NCBI GenBank assembly: GCA_963930645.1
Contig: OZ005648.1
Span: 249,465,436 to 249,529,435, forward strand
Direction: 5' to 3'
Source: Salticus scenicus
Lineage: Eukaryota > Arthropoda > Arachnida > Araneae > Salticidae
Length of the DNA: 64,000 nucleotides
Part shown: positions 47,796 to 58,689 of the stretch, one piece after another
Numbering within the stretch: position 1 is the first letter of the stretch
Layout: the number at the start of each line of letters is the position of its first letter
Position numbers and translations under genes: made by a program
Notes under the pieces: model-generated
What the model was told of the DNA's origin: nothing
The model's database searches: none
What the model saw: the letters and a program-made list of their open reading frames with translations, nothing else

Positions 47796-48960
47796 CCGAA
47801 ACGTTGTCTGTCTGTCGCGCGATAGCGGCCGCAAAAATAGCGCTATTGACTTGAAATTTGTTACACATGTTCATGGGCCCCACGAAATCAGTTGTATAGT
47901 TTTTGGTATGTATTCCATTTGTAGTTCGTACACAAGGACACGCCAAAATTTTTCTTATCATTACGGCCTATGGGAGGAATTTCTATGTATCGCGATAGCG
48001 GCCACAAAAATCAAGCTATTGACTTGCAATTTAGTACACATGTTCATGTGCCCCACGAAATCAGCTGTATAGTTTTGGGTGCGTATTCCATTTGTAATTC
48101 GTGAACAGGGACACGCCAAAGTTTTTCTTATCATTACGGCCTATGGGAGGAATTTGTATGTACCGCGATAGCGGCCACAAAATTTAACGCTATTGACTTG
48201 CAATTTAGTACACATGTTCATGAGCCCAACGGAATCAGCTGTATAGTTTTAGGTGTGTATTCCATTTGTAGTTCGTGTACAGAGACACGCCAAAGATTTT
48301 CTATCATTACGGCCTATGTGAAGAATCTGTATGTACCGCGATAGCAACCCCAAAAATCAAGCTATTGACTTCCAATTTTTGCCGAAACGTCAGTGGAGGC
48401 CCTCTGTTGAGACTCAAAGGGATTTTGGGTTCCCTCTGTCCGTCCGTCTGTTTGTCTGTCTTGCGATAGTGGCCGCCAAAATCACGCTATTGACTTGAAA
48501 TTTGTTACACATGTTCATGATCCCCACGAAATTAGCTGTATAGTTTTGGGTGTGCATTCCATTTGTAGTTCGTATACAGGGACACGCCAAATTTTTTTTA
48601 TCATTACGGCCTATGGGAAGAATTTGTATGCACCACGATAGCGGTCCCAAAAATAACGCTATTTACTTGAAATTCGGTACACATATTCATGAGCCCAACG
48701 GAATTAGTTGTATAGTGTTAGGTGTGTATTCCATTTATCGTTTGTGTACAGGGACACGCCAAAATTTTTCTTATCCTTACGGCGTATGGAAAGAATTTGT
48801 ATGTACCGCAATAGCGGCCGCAAAAATCCTTCGATTGACTTGCAAATTGGCGTACACGTTCCAGCTTTGCATATAAGTAGCTGTATAATTTTTATTGCTA
48901 TATTGTTTATAAAATGTGTACAGGGACACGCCAAAATTCTTAACATTACGGCGTATGGGG
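47796..48960. repeat. 173-bp tandem array in two blocks, each with its own head
   Basis: The GCGATAGCGG-type word starts at 47819, 47992, 48165 and 48338 (exactly 173 apart), then at 48463, 48635 and 48808. Each block begins with a head: GCCGAAACGT followed by a GTCTGTCTGTC-like run (47797-47818; longer at 48378-48462). Units contain ATTGACTTG, TTGGTACACATGTTCATG, CCATTTGTAGTTCGT, AGGGACACGCCAAA and CATTACGGCCTATGG. The last unit decays after 48850. Several openings on both strands are repeat translation; since 173 is not a multiple of 3, the frame rotates. Confidence 0.95.
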
Positions 48961-49740
48961 TGAATTTCGTTTAAATGCATTTTAATATCATTACTTTGCA
49001 TTGAAGAAAATGAAACTAGCGTACGTGAGTAAGATGCTTAAACTTATGATGTTTGAAGAAAATATGTGATCTTAAGCTTTCTAATTAAAGTACAGGACCT
49101 TACAAAAGTGTTCTGACAATGTCAGATAGACATCCAAACGATGTTAAATTTGGAACAATTATTAATTTTAAACGCAAAATAAGCTGAATAGTTTTTACGG
49201 TGTATTTAAATGTTTATGGTTCGTTTACAAAGACACACGAAAGAATTTCGTAACATTAGAGCCTATGGACAATTTTTTAATTTAAGCGCGCACTTTAATG
49301 CGTTTATGCTGAATTGAACTTAATAAAGTCAACATACATTATAAAGATGCTTAAAGTCATGTTTACCATTAAGAAAGGTTATGTATAGACTAAATATTTT
49401 ATGGGAGCACACAAAATAATTCCGAGTATGTACTTTAATCATCCAAATGATGTCAAATTAGTTTGAAAAATTAATGAGTTATAACTAATTAGGTTTACTC
49501 TTGTTATTGGCATTTATAATGACTGTGGCTACTTTTCCGGGATACATAAAGGAATTTCGTACTATTATGGTCTATAGTCTGTATTTCTTAAAAGTGCATT
49601 TCACATGGTTACACCCCATCAAATATAATGAAATTTTATTAGAATTTTAAAAGCATGTTTTCCTGTTGAAAATTGTGTGCATATAATTGATAATTAGTTT
49701 AAAGGTTACGCAAAGTATTTCCGAAATGCTCTGTAATTTT
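48961..49740. repeat. Older, degenerate array of about 310-bp units
   Basis: Two and a partial third unit can be aligned by AAGATGCTTAAA (near 49031, 49348), ATCCAAAYGATGT (near 49133, 49449), GAATTTCGTA (near 49234, 49552) and CCTATGG/GTCTATAG (near 49262, 49571). The second half of this unit aligns with the 173-bp unit (TGAATAGTTTT, GGTGTATT, TTYGTTTACA, GACACACGAAA). The shorter array therefore looks like a later, shortened version of the same repeat. Confidence 0.65.
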
Positions 49741-49815
49741 TTTTGTATGAAATTTGGTATTTATGAATTTCAGGGAAATAATACAAGACCGTCGTTTATT
49801 AAGAATACATATTGC

Positions 49816-50440
49816 TGTGTACTTGGGGGTTCGTAAGTTGTCCGAGAATGAAAGGCGAAACTTGCAAAAATTCAGTGATTTATTCACAGAAGGTTCCAGA
49901 AATTACAGGTCTATAAACCAAGTATCAGCTTCAATTCAACCAGTAAACATAGCTTAAACAACAGCAGTTAACAGAAAAACAACAGTACAAACTGTTTAGC
50001 AATAACACATAAAGCAAGTCTCATTCAGAGAGGCTCAAAACAAAGCAAGCATTTGGAGAAACTGACACAGATCTGAGATTGGCCGCCTTGGCTAAAAAGA
50101 TGCTCCTTTTATACTATTCTATCGAACACAGACTGTTCTGGAAAATTATCGTATCTCATCAGCCAATGAGATTAGAGCTTCCATATTTGGAGCTTCCCTA
50201 ATAAGGATTTTCTCGCCGAGGTCGCCAAAAAAAGCTCCAAGGAGGGAAACAGTCGCCAAATTTGGCGCCGAATCCATTTCTTCCCTTATTGGAGCTTTTC
50301 AACGCGTTTTTAAAGGAAAATTAGGCTATTTTAACGCTAAACAGACTAGAAATGCACAAAGTTAGCATTTTATCGACTCACTAAGCCTCTTTGAAAGAAT
50401 TTATACAAAAATAAATGCAATCATTTTCAATTCCGTAACA
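49816..50440 (-). mobile_element. Probable solo LTR, minus strand
   Basis: Read on the minus strand, it starts TGTTACGGAATTG (50440 downward), has a TATAAAAG box (plus about 50106-50113), a transcribed leader of about 230 bp, an AATAAA signal (plus 49879-49884) and an end ..AAGTACACA near 49816. TG..CA tips, TATA box and polyA signal in this order fit an LTR of about 625 bp. It contains the palindrome CGCCAAATTTGGCG (about 50252-50265). No matching second LTR, primer site or clear target duplication was found. The plus opening at 49754-49957 is not a gene. Confidence 0.6.
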
Positions 50441-50477
50441 CTTTATATGATATACAAATAGGTATAGAAAGAGATAT

Positions 50478-50522
50478 ACAGCGGGGGGTTGAGGGGGGCT
50501 ACCGCCCCCCTCAGGAATGTAT
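50478..50522. repeat. G/C-rich hairpin motif, copy B
   Basis: GCGGGGGGTTGAGG leads to TGAGGGGGGC-TACC-GCCCCCCTCA, a perfect 10-bp stem with a 4-nt loop. Same start as copy A at 7943-7985. Confidence 0.7.
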
Positions 50523-52049
50523 CCGATTATGGTAGTAAGTCGATCGAATCAATATATACTATTATATAAAAAGGAATAAATAAAAATGACCTATTGAATA
50601 ATGTCTGTTGCAAATAGGACGTTGAGGCTCCTGATCTGCAGATCCACTAGTTTAAAATGTACTTTATTTGAATGAACTGCATTATTAGATTAATTCTTTC
50701 CGAAGTAAAATTATTCATGAATGCTCGCAGGTAGTGGTGACAATATAATAAGATATGTATAAAATCTTAGGAATACTGTGAAGCCTGTAAATATGAAAAA
50801 GTTTACAGAAATGAATATGCACTTTTTCTTAGATAAATGGATTATTTAATTGTTGATATAAATCTCATACACATTTTGATTGTGTAGAAAGTGTATACCA
50901 AAGCATTCCTTTTAGAACATGTAATGTTAATCTGGCATTATAAAATATATTTAATTATGTACAAAATGTTCATATACAAATTAAATTCTCTAATGATTAT
51001 AGATTACGAAAGATAGGCAAAGTTATTTGTTCACTTTTGATGCACTATCTAATATGTGTTCTCTGTTAGCGACGACTCATTACATCTCATGTATTGGTGG
51101 ATATTGAAAGTTTTCAGCATTTTATCTCGTCATATGGACGCATACAAGAATTGCCTTCCGCTCAAAAGTTGGGTAAGCTGGTATGCCTCTGTAAGATCAT
51201 CCATCGGTCGAACAGCATTCTAGTATAGAAAAAGCAAATCCTTCAAAAACTTAAATTTTAGTTTTACTCCGTCTTCATAATTATAACTTTTGTTTATTAC
51301 TTATTTTCAAGATAATCATTTGGTTAGTAACTGTAGACTTGATCATTAGATTTTTTTTTTCATTGATTGGATGTTAGTAAATTTCTTATAAAATATGAGC
51401 TATATTTTCATTGGACTGTTCACCCTTGATTCTTTGTAATAGTCTTCTTCTGCAAATAATCAAGTACCAGTCCATGAATGAGTTTGTTTAAAATTACTCG
51501 AATTATTATTTTTTTTTTCGCTTTTATAGGCTTCTTTTAATTCTTTTATTTCCTTTTTTGATATATTTTATAGTATTATGCTAAGTTTTCTCCTCAACAG
51601 CAAAATCACCAGACATCCCCCCCCCCCACCTTCTATTATAAAATAAACTAAGTGTAATATAACATAAAATGTTTAGCTCTATTTTTGGAAGTTTATATAT
51701 GAAGAAAGATCCTCTTTTCAAGTTCTTTTTACTCCTAGACAACAGAGTCTTCCATAAACTGTACTAAGACTCACAGGACTTCATTTTATTTATCTAGTTA
51801 TTTTGTTATTGCTTTTTGTATCAGTGGACTGAGTATTAAATTGAACTTTATTGTTTGATGAAAATTGGTTACGTTATATCTTCATTTTGACATCCTTTGC
51901 AAATCTATTTTAACATGAATTTAATAAGTGTTTGAAAATATTAGAAAATTTTTAAGATATTATACGTTTTAAGGTTTAACATATAATTTTCAAAAAGAAC
52001 ATCAATTAATCGCAGTGCTTGCACGTGATCCACAATATTTACTTTTTAA
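50523..52049. other. Spacer with one coding-like patch
   Basis: Mostly A+T-rich. The patch at 51130-51219 is listed separately. C run at about 51616-51626. No repeat homology recognised. Confidence 0.5.
51130..51219 (-). other. Candidate terminal micro-exon
   Basis: On the minus strand a pyrimidine-rich tract ending in AG (complement of 51220 upward, TTTTTCTATACTAG) is followed by 29 open codons and a stop. The peptide contains RPMDDLTEAYQL and LLSGRQFLYAS and has balanced, non-repetitive composition unlike the surroundings. No partner exon, branch site test or homology is available. Chance is quite possible. Confidence 0.2.
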
Positions 52050-52594
52050 CCCTTTAACGTTCACTACTTAATTTATTTTCAAAATTACTAAACTAATTTT
52101 TAAAGTGGCTGTAGACACGTAGCTGATCATAAATATTTAAAAAATAAAAAATTAGCATTGTTCTTTTTTGAGAAACTTTTGGTTTGAAACATCTATAAGT
52201 TAACCTTATTAAATTTAAATAATATTTAATTTAATAAATAAAACACTTTGTAGATAAAAATTATCGACCACAAAAACTCCTAAAAATTGTTTCAGTTGAA
52301 AATAATAATCCAACTCTTCATTAAATGAAAAAAACTAGACATAAGTGCATCATCAAATCAACAATTTGCACCCGCGCACACTAAGAAACGTCAAGTGACT
52401 TATGCATTTAGCTTCCTTTGAAGCATAATTTGTTATATTATAGAATAGTGCTACTATCTACAAAACAGAAAAGAAAGCATAAGTTTAAAAGCTGACTAAA
52501 ACAAGGGAGGAATAATAAAAAAATCTGCTGCATAAAAATCCTTAAATTATGTCATATGATTGGTTTCGCTGCGAAACCAATGCTCGGTAAATGG
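52050..52594. mobile_element. piggyBac-like MITE, TTAA flanks
   Basis: TTAA lies at 52046-52049 and 52595-52598. The ends read CCCTTTAACG (left) and, complemented, CCATTTACCG (right). A 23-bp perfect palindrome (ATTGGTTTCGC-T-complement, 52559-52581) sits just inside the right end. Interior A+T-rich and non-coding. TTAA duplication plus CCY-type ends is the piggyBac signature. Confidence 0.65.
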
Positions 52595-53099
52595 TTAACT
52601 TTTTTAACTCTTTTCAACCAACTGGAGTGAATAAAGCTGCTGTTTAAAAAGAAAGAAAGAAAGAAATATTATGATTTTGAGTTCAAAATATCTTTTCAAA
52701 TGATGTCAGGTTTTTAAGATATTTTATTATTTATTTATTTATTGTGCTTTGCACTTTATTTTGCTAACTTAAAAATCTTTTAATCTTTTAAAATGTGAAG
52801 ATTTATTGAGAGCTGTAGTTTATCTGATTACCTATTGACGCGATATTTTTTCACAATATAACAAAGTACCGGAGGTTTTCTCTTACATTGAGCATGCTGC
52901 AAAATGTTGTGTCCTTTCCAGATATTTTATATATGCACCTGATTTATGAAAACTATTTATTTATTTATTTATTTATTTTTGCGTACATTTCGAAATTTTT
53001 ATGTTTTGATTCATATATATATATATTTTCCTTTCTACTTAATGTATCACTGTTAAAATTTACATTTTTAAAAAGTATTTTAAGGTATTAAATTCCATT
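52595..53099. other. A+T-rich spacer
   Basis: GAAA run near 52650-52665 and TTTA runs near 52727-52742 and 52954-52977. The 67-codon opening at 52888-53091 is low-complexity. Confidence 0.6.
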
Positions 53100-54640
53100 C
53101 TCAATACAAAATATTCCTAAAGATTCAGAAAGTGTGAATGACACGTCTGCATCTTCTCGGTTAGCATGTGTTGCAGTAAAGCTTCCTTCATTTTGGCGTT
53201 CAGATCTTGCGCTTTATTTTCGGCTAAACGCCTAATTTAGAATCGGTAAAATAACCGCTGATCAAACTCAGTTTTTCACAGCTACTTCTGTTGTGAATAC
53301 AGAGTTTTTTCCACTCGGTAAGAGACATTGTGCTTAACCCTCTTCAAACAAACAATTATTTCGTTTTAAAGCAAAAATTGCTGTGTTTGCCAAACTTTAA
53401 ACCATTATTTTAAAACAGATTCTGCAGAACTTAAAATTCGAGGATATCAAACCATCCAAACTTTTGTCTAAAATAACACACATTTTTGAAAATAATGTTT
53501 GAAAATATTTCTATTTGAATAAACTGCCCAACAACACGTTAGCGATATTAGCTGTTAGGAGTAAACCACAGTTTCCTAATTATCAAAAATAGTTGATAAA
53601 ATTTAGAAATTTTCAATAGCACAACAAATTAATGAATTTTAGTCTTCCTCACCTAGTAACCCTTTCAAAAGCAATATGATGCACTAACAGAACAGATTGT
53701 GAAGTTAACTACTGAAGGGCATTTCTTTTCGTGTGATCGTACGCTGTCAAAAGATCTTCACCATTGGCGCCTTGTATTCTGTCGGAGGGCGCAATAATAA
53801 CAAGGCCAGAAAGGCGTCTTTCCCCAGCACATTTCAATCAAATTAGGAATACTAGCTAAGCCGTTATTCAAAGTCATAGGTTACGAAAACCGATGCATCT
53901 TTCAACTATTTGTTACTAACTTGCTAATTTGTCTCCGTTTTCCGGACACATGTGCTTAATGGTTCTCGTTGTTCCTTACTTTACCGTACGAGTTAAAAAA
54001 TCCTCTAGGAAAACTCCAGCTATTCGCTGCAAACAGCTCTCCAAAGAACAGCTTCTGCAAACGACTTCACCATTTAGACGTAAATTGGAAATTTTAGCGG
54101 CCTTTCATTATTTCCTTTGTCTTTCATTCAATTATCGTTGATAATTACCTCGGTTACTTTTTCCTTTTGGTCGATATAAAAAAGAAACACTTATTGGATT
54201 CCATTACTGATTTGACAAATTTAACTTCAGTGCGTGAAAAAGATCTAGGTATTAAAATAATTTCCGGAAATTTTCCATTCAATTAACTTCTTTAAGTGTT
54301 CCATGATATAACTCGTCTTATAGTGGGAACGAAATTCCCAAATCACGATGTGATGCATCACATTAATACGACTGGTTTACCTCCCGATAAACTAAAATCT
54401 GCTAAAGAAGAATTTACTTATATGTTCGAGCAGTGGATCTTGCGCCCCACTAAAGTCTCTAGGGCGCACCCTCTCTCTATCGTTATCAAGTGCATTTGTG
54501 ATTGGCGTCCATGCGGATATTATTGCCGGCTCATAGCTATTCCTGTAGCATTTTGCTACCCGATTCCTCCCATCTAAGACTGCTCTTAAGTATTGGATAA
54601 TAAAAGTATTTTTTCATACCTTGACTTCGTCCTAGTAAAA
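53100..54640 (+). pseudogene. Ty3/gypsy retrotransposon relic, 5' part (gag, protease, start of RT)
   Basis: Ty3/gypsy elements copy themselves through an RNA intermediate. In plus-strand frames I can read a gag start (VAVKLPSFWRSDLALYF, about 53175-53225), a protease with its active site altered to DTCA (53944-53955; the Gly is lost) followed by LQLFAANSSP (about 54013-54042) and LLVDIKKKHLLDS (about 54167-54205), and the RT fingers (LPPDKLKSAKEEF, DWRPCGYY, YPIPPI; 54377-54574). It breaks off at a LDF triplet at about 54623-54640. Stops occur in protease and RT. The RT text resumes 1.3 kb downstream, so an insertion probably split the element. 5' LTR not found. Confidence 0.85.
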
Positions 54641-54789
54641 AAATCCAGTGGATTGAGTAAACAATTCAGAACTTTAAAAAATATGCCATAGATTATATTT
54701 CCATAGTCTGTGAAACGTCATAGAGCTTCAAATAAGAAATTGCTAATTGTAACTTCAAAGCCAACGAATTTTTGGACACTGTTACAGCG

Positions 54790-55615
54790 CGCCAGTTAAA
54801 TGTCCTCAAGCGTCTAGAAATTGACTTATCTTCTCCAGCCTTACTCACGAGAAGACCTCATACATCTACAAGCAACTATTATCGAATCACTAAGCAAATC
54901 TGCTGATACTATTACAGAGATTAAAGAAAAGCAAATGGAATTACAAGCCCTAATTCACCAGATCATAATAGCAACACATGAAAACGACTCAAAACCACAC
55001 ACTCCAAATCCTCCCCAGTGTTAAAAGCCCTTCAAAATGCGAATCCTAGTGCTTCGTCTGACAATGAATTTATTCCAAAATTCTTTATAGCTCACCTGAG
55101 CAGTAACTTTTTCTTCCCAAGGAGCCTCCACCACAGAATAAAAATACACAGGATCACTAAACCAAGGAGCCAAACTTCCCCAAATTAATAATCTAGCTGC
55201 CTCTTCATCTGGCCGAAATCGCACAAGATGAGGGAAACATCTTTTATGGACCCCACAAGTGTAGAATAAGACCCTTCACTGAAATTAAGAGATCCTCCAG
55301 ATGTCAGATACTGGACACTCAAGCTTCTCATGCCACGATTCTATCCATTGCTCCCATTGCTCTAGCCCTCACATCAACAAGAGCTGCACGGAAATCTCAT
55401 CTTGCATAAACTGCATCATCTCAAATCAGGAACATGGTACAGAATTCAACACAAATCACCCAATATACTTTTCCTCTGGTCCCACGTATAAGACAAAATA
55501 CGATAACACACAAATTACCCTAGACAAGCTCTATCCACTTCCCATGAGTAAACGGACACGGGCGCACATTTTCTCACCTCCATCTTCACCGACATCTTCA
55601 AATCTTTAAAAGGCG
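54790..55615 (+). pseudogene. Non-LTR retrotransposon ORF1 (zinc-knuckle) relic
   Basis: A short amphipathic, probably coiled-coil segment (SREDLIHLQ..EIKEKQMEL, 54839-54945) is followed after a broken stretch by a Cys/His-rich region: GHSSFSCH, then HCSHCSSPH..SC, then SCINC and a His-rich tail (55313-55500). Such repeated C-x2-C knuckles are typical of ORF1 of Jockey/I-type non-LTR elements, where they bind RNA. The last expected Cys is replaced by Gly-Pro context. There is no reverse transcriptase ORF2 nearby, so only a fragment was inserted or survived. It lies exactly between the two parts of the gypsy relic. Confidence 0.65.
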
Positions 55616-55944
55616 GAATACCATCAATCTTTTCTGACCCCTAGCAAGTATCTCACAACTATAGTACCTGCGCTGCCTACTCCTTAGCATAATCAATTAA
55701 TTGCCTTTGTCTTCCTGCTGACATCTGTCGCGTACGACCTTTTATCCAGAAGAAATTGCATTTTTTTCCTTTGGTTTATGCAATAAGCAACGTAGGAAAA
55801 CGGATGAGGCTTAACGTTTACAGACTTTTTCCTTCAAAATTCCATAGTGTATAGTATATATAGTGTGACAACTGCCGTCAGACAGAACCCTTCTCTGAAG
55901 GTTAGAATCTCTCAAAACTATTGTATAATAGTGAGCAGCCTCGT

Positions 55945-57500
55945 TCTGTTTTTTGAAATCTTTGAAATCCTCGACTTCGAACAAGCATATATTTAAATCC
56001 CCGTCTGTCTTGCTCAGATACATCAGACTGCCGTGCCATCATTACTCTTTTTGGCTTGTTTAAATTCCCGGTGATGACATACGGGTTAAGTAATTCCACG
56101 TACACATTCCAGCGCTTCATGAAGAAAATTTTTTAAGAGTTAATTTTTGTGTTCCCTAAATTGGTGACATCCTAATTGTATTCACTTTTGAACAATAACA
56201 TGTTTAGCATCTCCGTTTAGCTTTTGAGCCTTTCCAAAAATACTGTGTGATCCGCAATCACTGTATATCTGGCTTGTCAAAAATTTATTCTCTTATCCAA
56301 AATCTTTCTGGTGATGGTGTACGTCACTGCTTAATAGGTATTCAAGTATTCAAGTACTTTCTGGAACCGCAAACTATCCATGAATTGCACTTTTTCTCGC
56401 GAGGATAAAGTTCTATAAACATTTCGTTTCCCGTGCAGCTTCTAAACAAATGAAATTGAATAGGTACCTTGTAAACTGAAAACATACAGATAAACGTTCT
56501 ATTTCTTTGACACCGAGAGTTCGTAACGCATTTCAGATGTGTAAAAAAAGTTTGCATTTGCTTTCTCTACGTCATCTAAGACATTGGCTCTGATGTTTGA
56601 CGCATAGGACAATGAGTGAGGCTGGATCAAGGTGCGTGGGAGACTCTCGCGTTTTTTTTTTCAAGAAAACTCTGCCCGGCACAAGAAAAGTATAAAACGT
56701 AGGACAACAAATTACTTATGATCTGTCACGCCATGAAATACTTCAGGCATATGTTGGAGTTGAAATTGATGTTGAGTGAGCACTAATGGCGTATGTTGGA
56801 AGGTTGCGTTTTCATCATTTCCACTTATCCCAAGCCACTTACTTTTGCATTCCGATAATATTCCGATAAATCTTCCCCGAGGCATTCTCTCTACCTCGAT
56901 TATATTGACCAGTTTTCCACCAGCATCCGACATATCAAGTGGACTGAAAATCGTTGTAGATAATGCCTTATCGCAAATATATGAAAAATCCCCCCCCCCC
57001 CCAAATTGATTTCACTGCTACTGCTGAAGAGCAAAAATAGAATTCTAGGCCACAAAAAGTGTTCAGTAGATTGTTTCTCACAGACTAATTTGAATTTGCA
57101 TCCCATTCAACTAGTTTTGGAATCATCATTGTACTGCAATTTTTATGACCGGTGCATTGTCCCAGAAAAATTTTGGTGTGTTACTTTTATCAATCTCTAC
57201 CAGTTGTCACAACCTGGCATTAGAACAACATGCAACTTCATTCGACAGGGCCCGAGATGCTAAATGATATCGCTACTTAGACGTGATTTTGCCTCGAATG
57301 CCAGAATTTCAACATTAATCGTCATAACAGTAACCTGTTATAACCCTTTGTAACTCTTAGTATTAGATTCTGTCAGGTTAATATAGATCTAGTAAGATCT
57401 TTACCTTTATCAGACGAATTTAATTTCCTTCTAATTTCCGTATGCAGGAACACTCGCTGACCAGAAGTGGTCCCTATTTTTAACAAGAGCGAAAAGTAAC
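55945..57500 (+). pseudogene. Ty3/gypsy retrotransposon relic, 3' part (RT, RNase H, integrase)
   Basis: RT resumes with LDFEQAYI (about 55973), then FGLFKFPVMTYGLSNS and FQRFMK (56045-56125). At the catalytic YxDD box only a stop-I-G-D remains (near 56158-56172). The thumb (HLRLAFEPF), then RNase H words (NFVSRAASKQ, PKPLTFAFR, SPRH, LDYIDQFSTSIRH; to about 56950) and integrase follow: the HHCC end LSQPGIRTT (near 57210) and the core start VNIDLVRSLPLS (about 57380) with a TGA in place of Trp near 57460. After 57500 it is cut by the MITE at 57536. Many stops and frameshifts; inactive. Openings on the minus strand here are shadows. Confidence 0.85.
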
Positions 57501-57535
57501 CAGATTCTGAACGTCGTCATGGAAAAAAACACATG

Positions 57536-58303
57536 CAGAACCCGCCGCTTATTAAAATCACATTCGTTTTGAGCAAAAGTAATTTTATCAAGCGGCTGAT
57601 TTTTATATCCGGAGAACGTTCCTGCACTCAAGAAAAATGTATTATTTACCTGAATTTGGAAATAAATTTCAAAGGTTACCAAATAATGGCACTAATAAAC
57701 AATATTAATTAATTTAGATTGTTCCTTCAAAAAAAGTGAATTAAACACATCCCAAGTTCCGATGCGTTCTCCTTTGTGGAAAATCATCAATACTTTACTA
57801 AAAGCTCACGCCTTTCTTTTAAATTTTCTTTCCGTTTAAGCTTCTTGCTTCTAAGTTATTTCAGAATAAGAACTAAAATTTGTCTTTTAATTAAACATTA
57901 TAAAAAAAAATCGCTTGCGAACTAAATCAAATTTTTAACTAATTACAGAACTTTGAAGAATACAACCCTTGAATTTATTACTAAGACAAGTGATAAGCGT
58001 GTTTAAATGCTGTAAATGTAAATTTTTTGACAAAGAGAGATAACGGAGAGATTGCTGCATTTTCTTTTCTATTTTATTTTAAAAATAAAATATCACAGTG
58101 TAAATAAAAACTTGTTTAGCGTGCATAATGACATTTTTGCTGCTGAAGAAATTTTTTTTTTGAGTTTATTAACCAGCGATGCTGATTTTAATAAGCGGCG
58201 GTTTTAAAATTAGTTAACATTGATTTGATTCCGGTCCTGGCATTTTGATCAGATTAAGCGGCTGATTTTATAAACCAGTGAATTTATTTAGCGACGGTTA
58301 CTG
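57536..58303. mobile_element. pogo/Tc1-type MITE, CAG ends, 768 bp
   Basis: The left end CAGAACCCGCCGCTTATTAA and the right end, complemented, CAGTAACCGTCGCTAAATAA are clear inverted repeats. Further inside, AGCGGCTGATTTT recurs (57592, 58256) and CCGCCGCTTATTAAAATCA (57541) has its exact complement near 58181. TA follows the right end; the left flank reads TG. Interior non-coding. It interrupts the gypsy integrase relic and so is younger. Confidence 0.7.
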
Positions 58304-58689
58304 TATTTGATTTTAAAATCGATTTTTCTCTTGTTAAAATGAATTTAGACCTTTTAAGTGTTTTGTCATACAGTAATGTATGATCAATATTGTCACTAAC
58401 TCGTGTCACTTGCTGTGAAATTAAATTTAAGTGAACTGATAAATAATAAAATAACTTATACGTATGAAGCCTGGTCTAACTTAATGTTCTTATCACTTTA
58501 AGAGCATAAGCCCAGAAAGGAAAGTTTCTCAAACACATGTCAAAATGAAAATTACTTAGACAAAATATTTCATTTTATTTGAAGTTTTATACAATCACAT
58601 CTAATGATTGGAAAACTCACTAGTTTATAACGTGCTGTAAATAATACGCTTGGAAGGTTGGACAAGTTTTTTTTATACCTGTGACAGGA
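58304..58689. other. A+T-rich spacer
   Basis: Nothing recognised. Confidence 0.6.

Noticed and set aside
47761..49001. Cluster of openings with similar peptides on both strands
   Set aside because: They follow the 173-bp tandem unit and shift frame from unit to unit, so they are repeat translations.
55811..57682. Several minus-strand openings of 70-83 codons
   Set aside because: They are antisense shadows of the plus-strand gypsy RT, RNase H and integrase relic.
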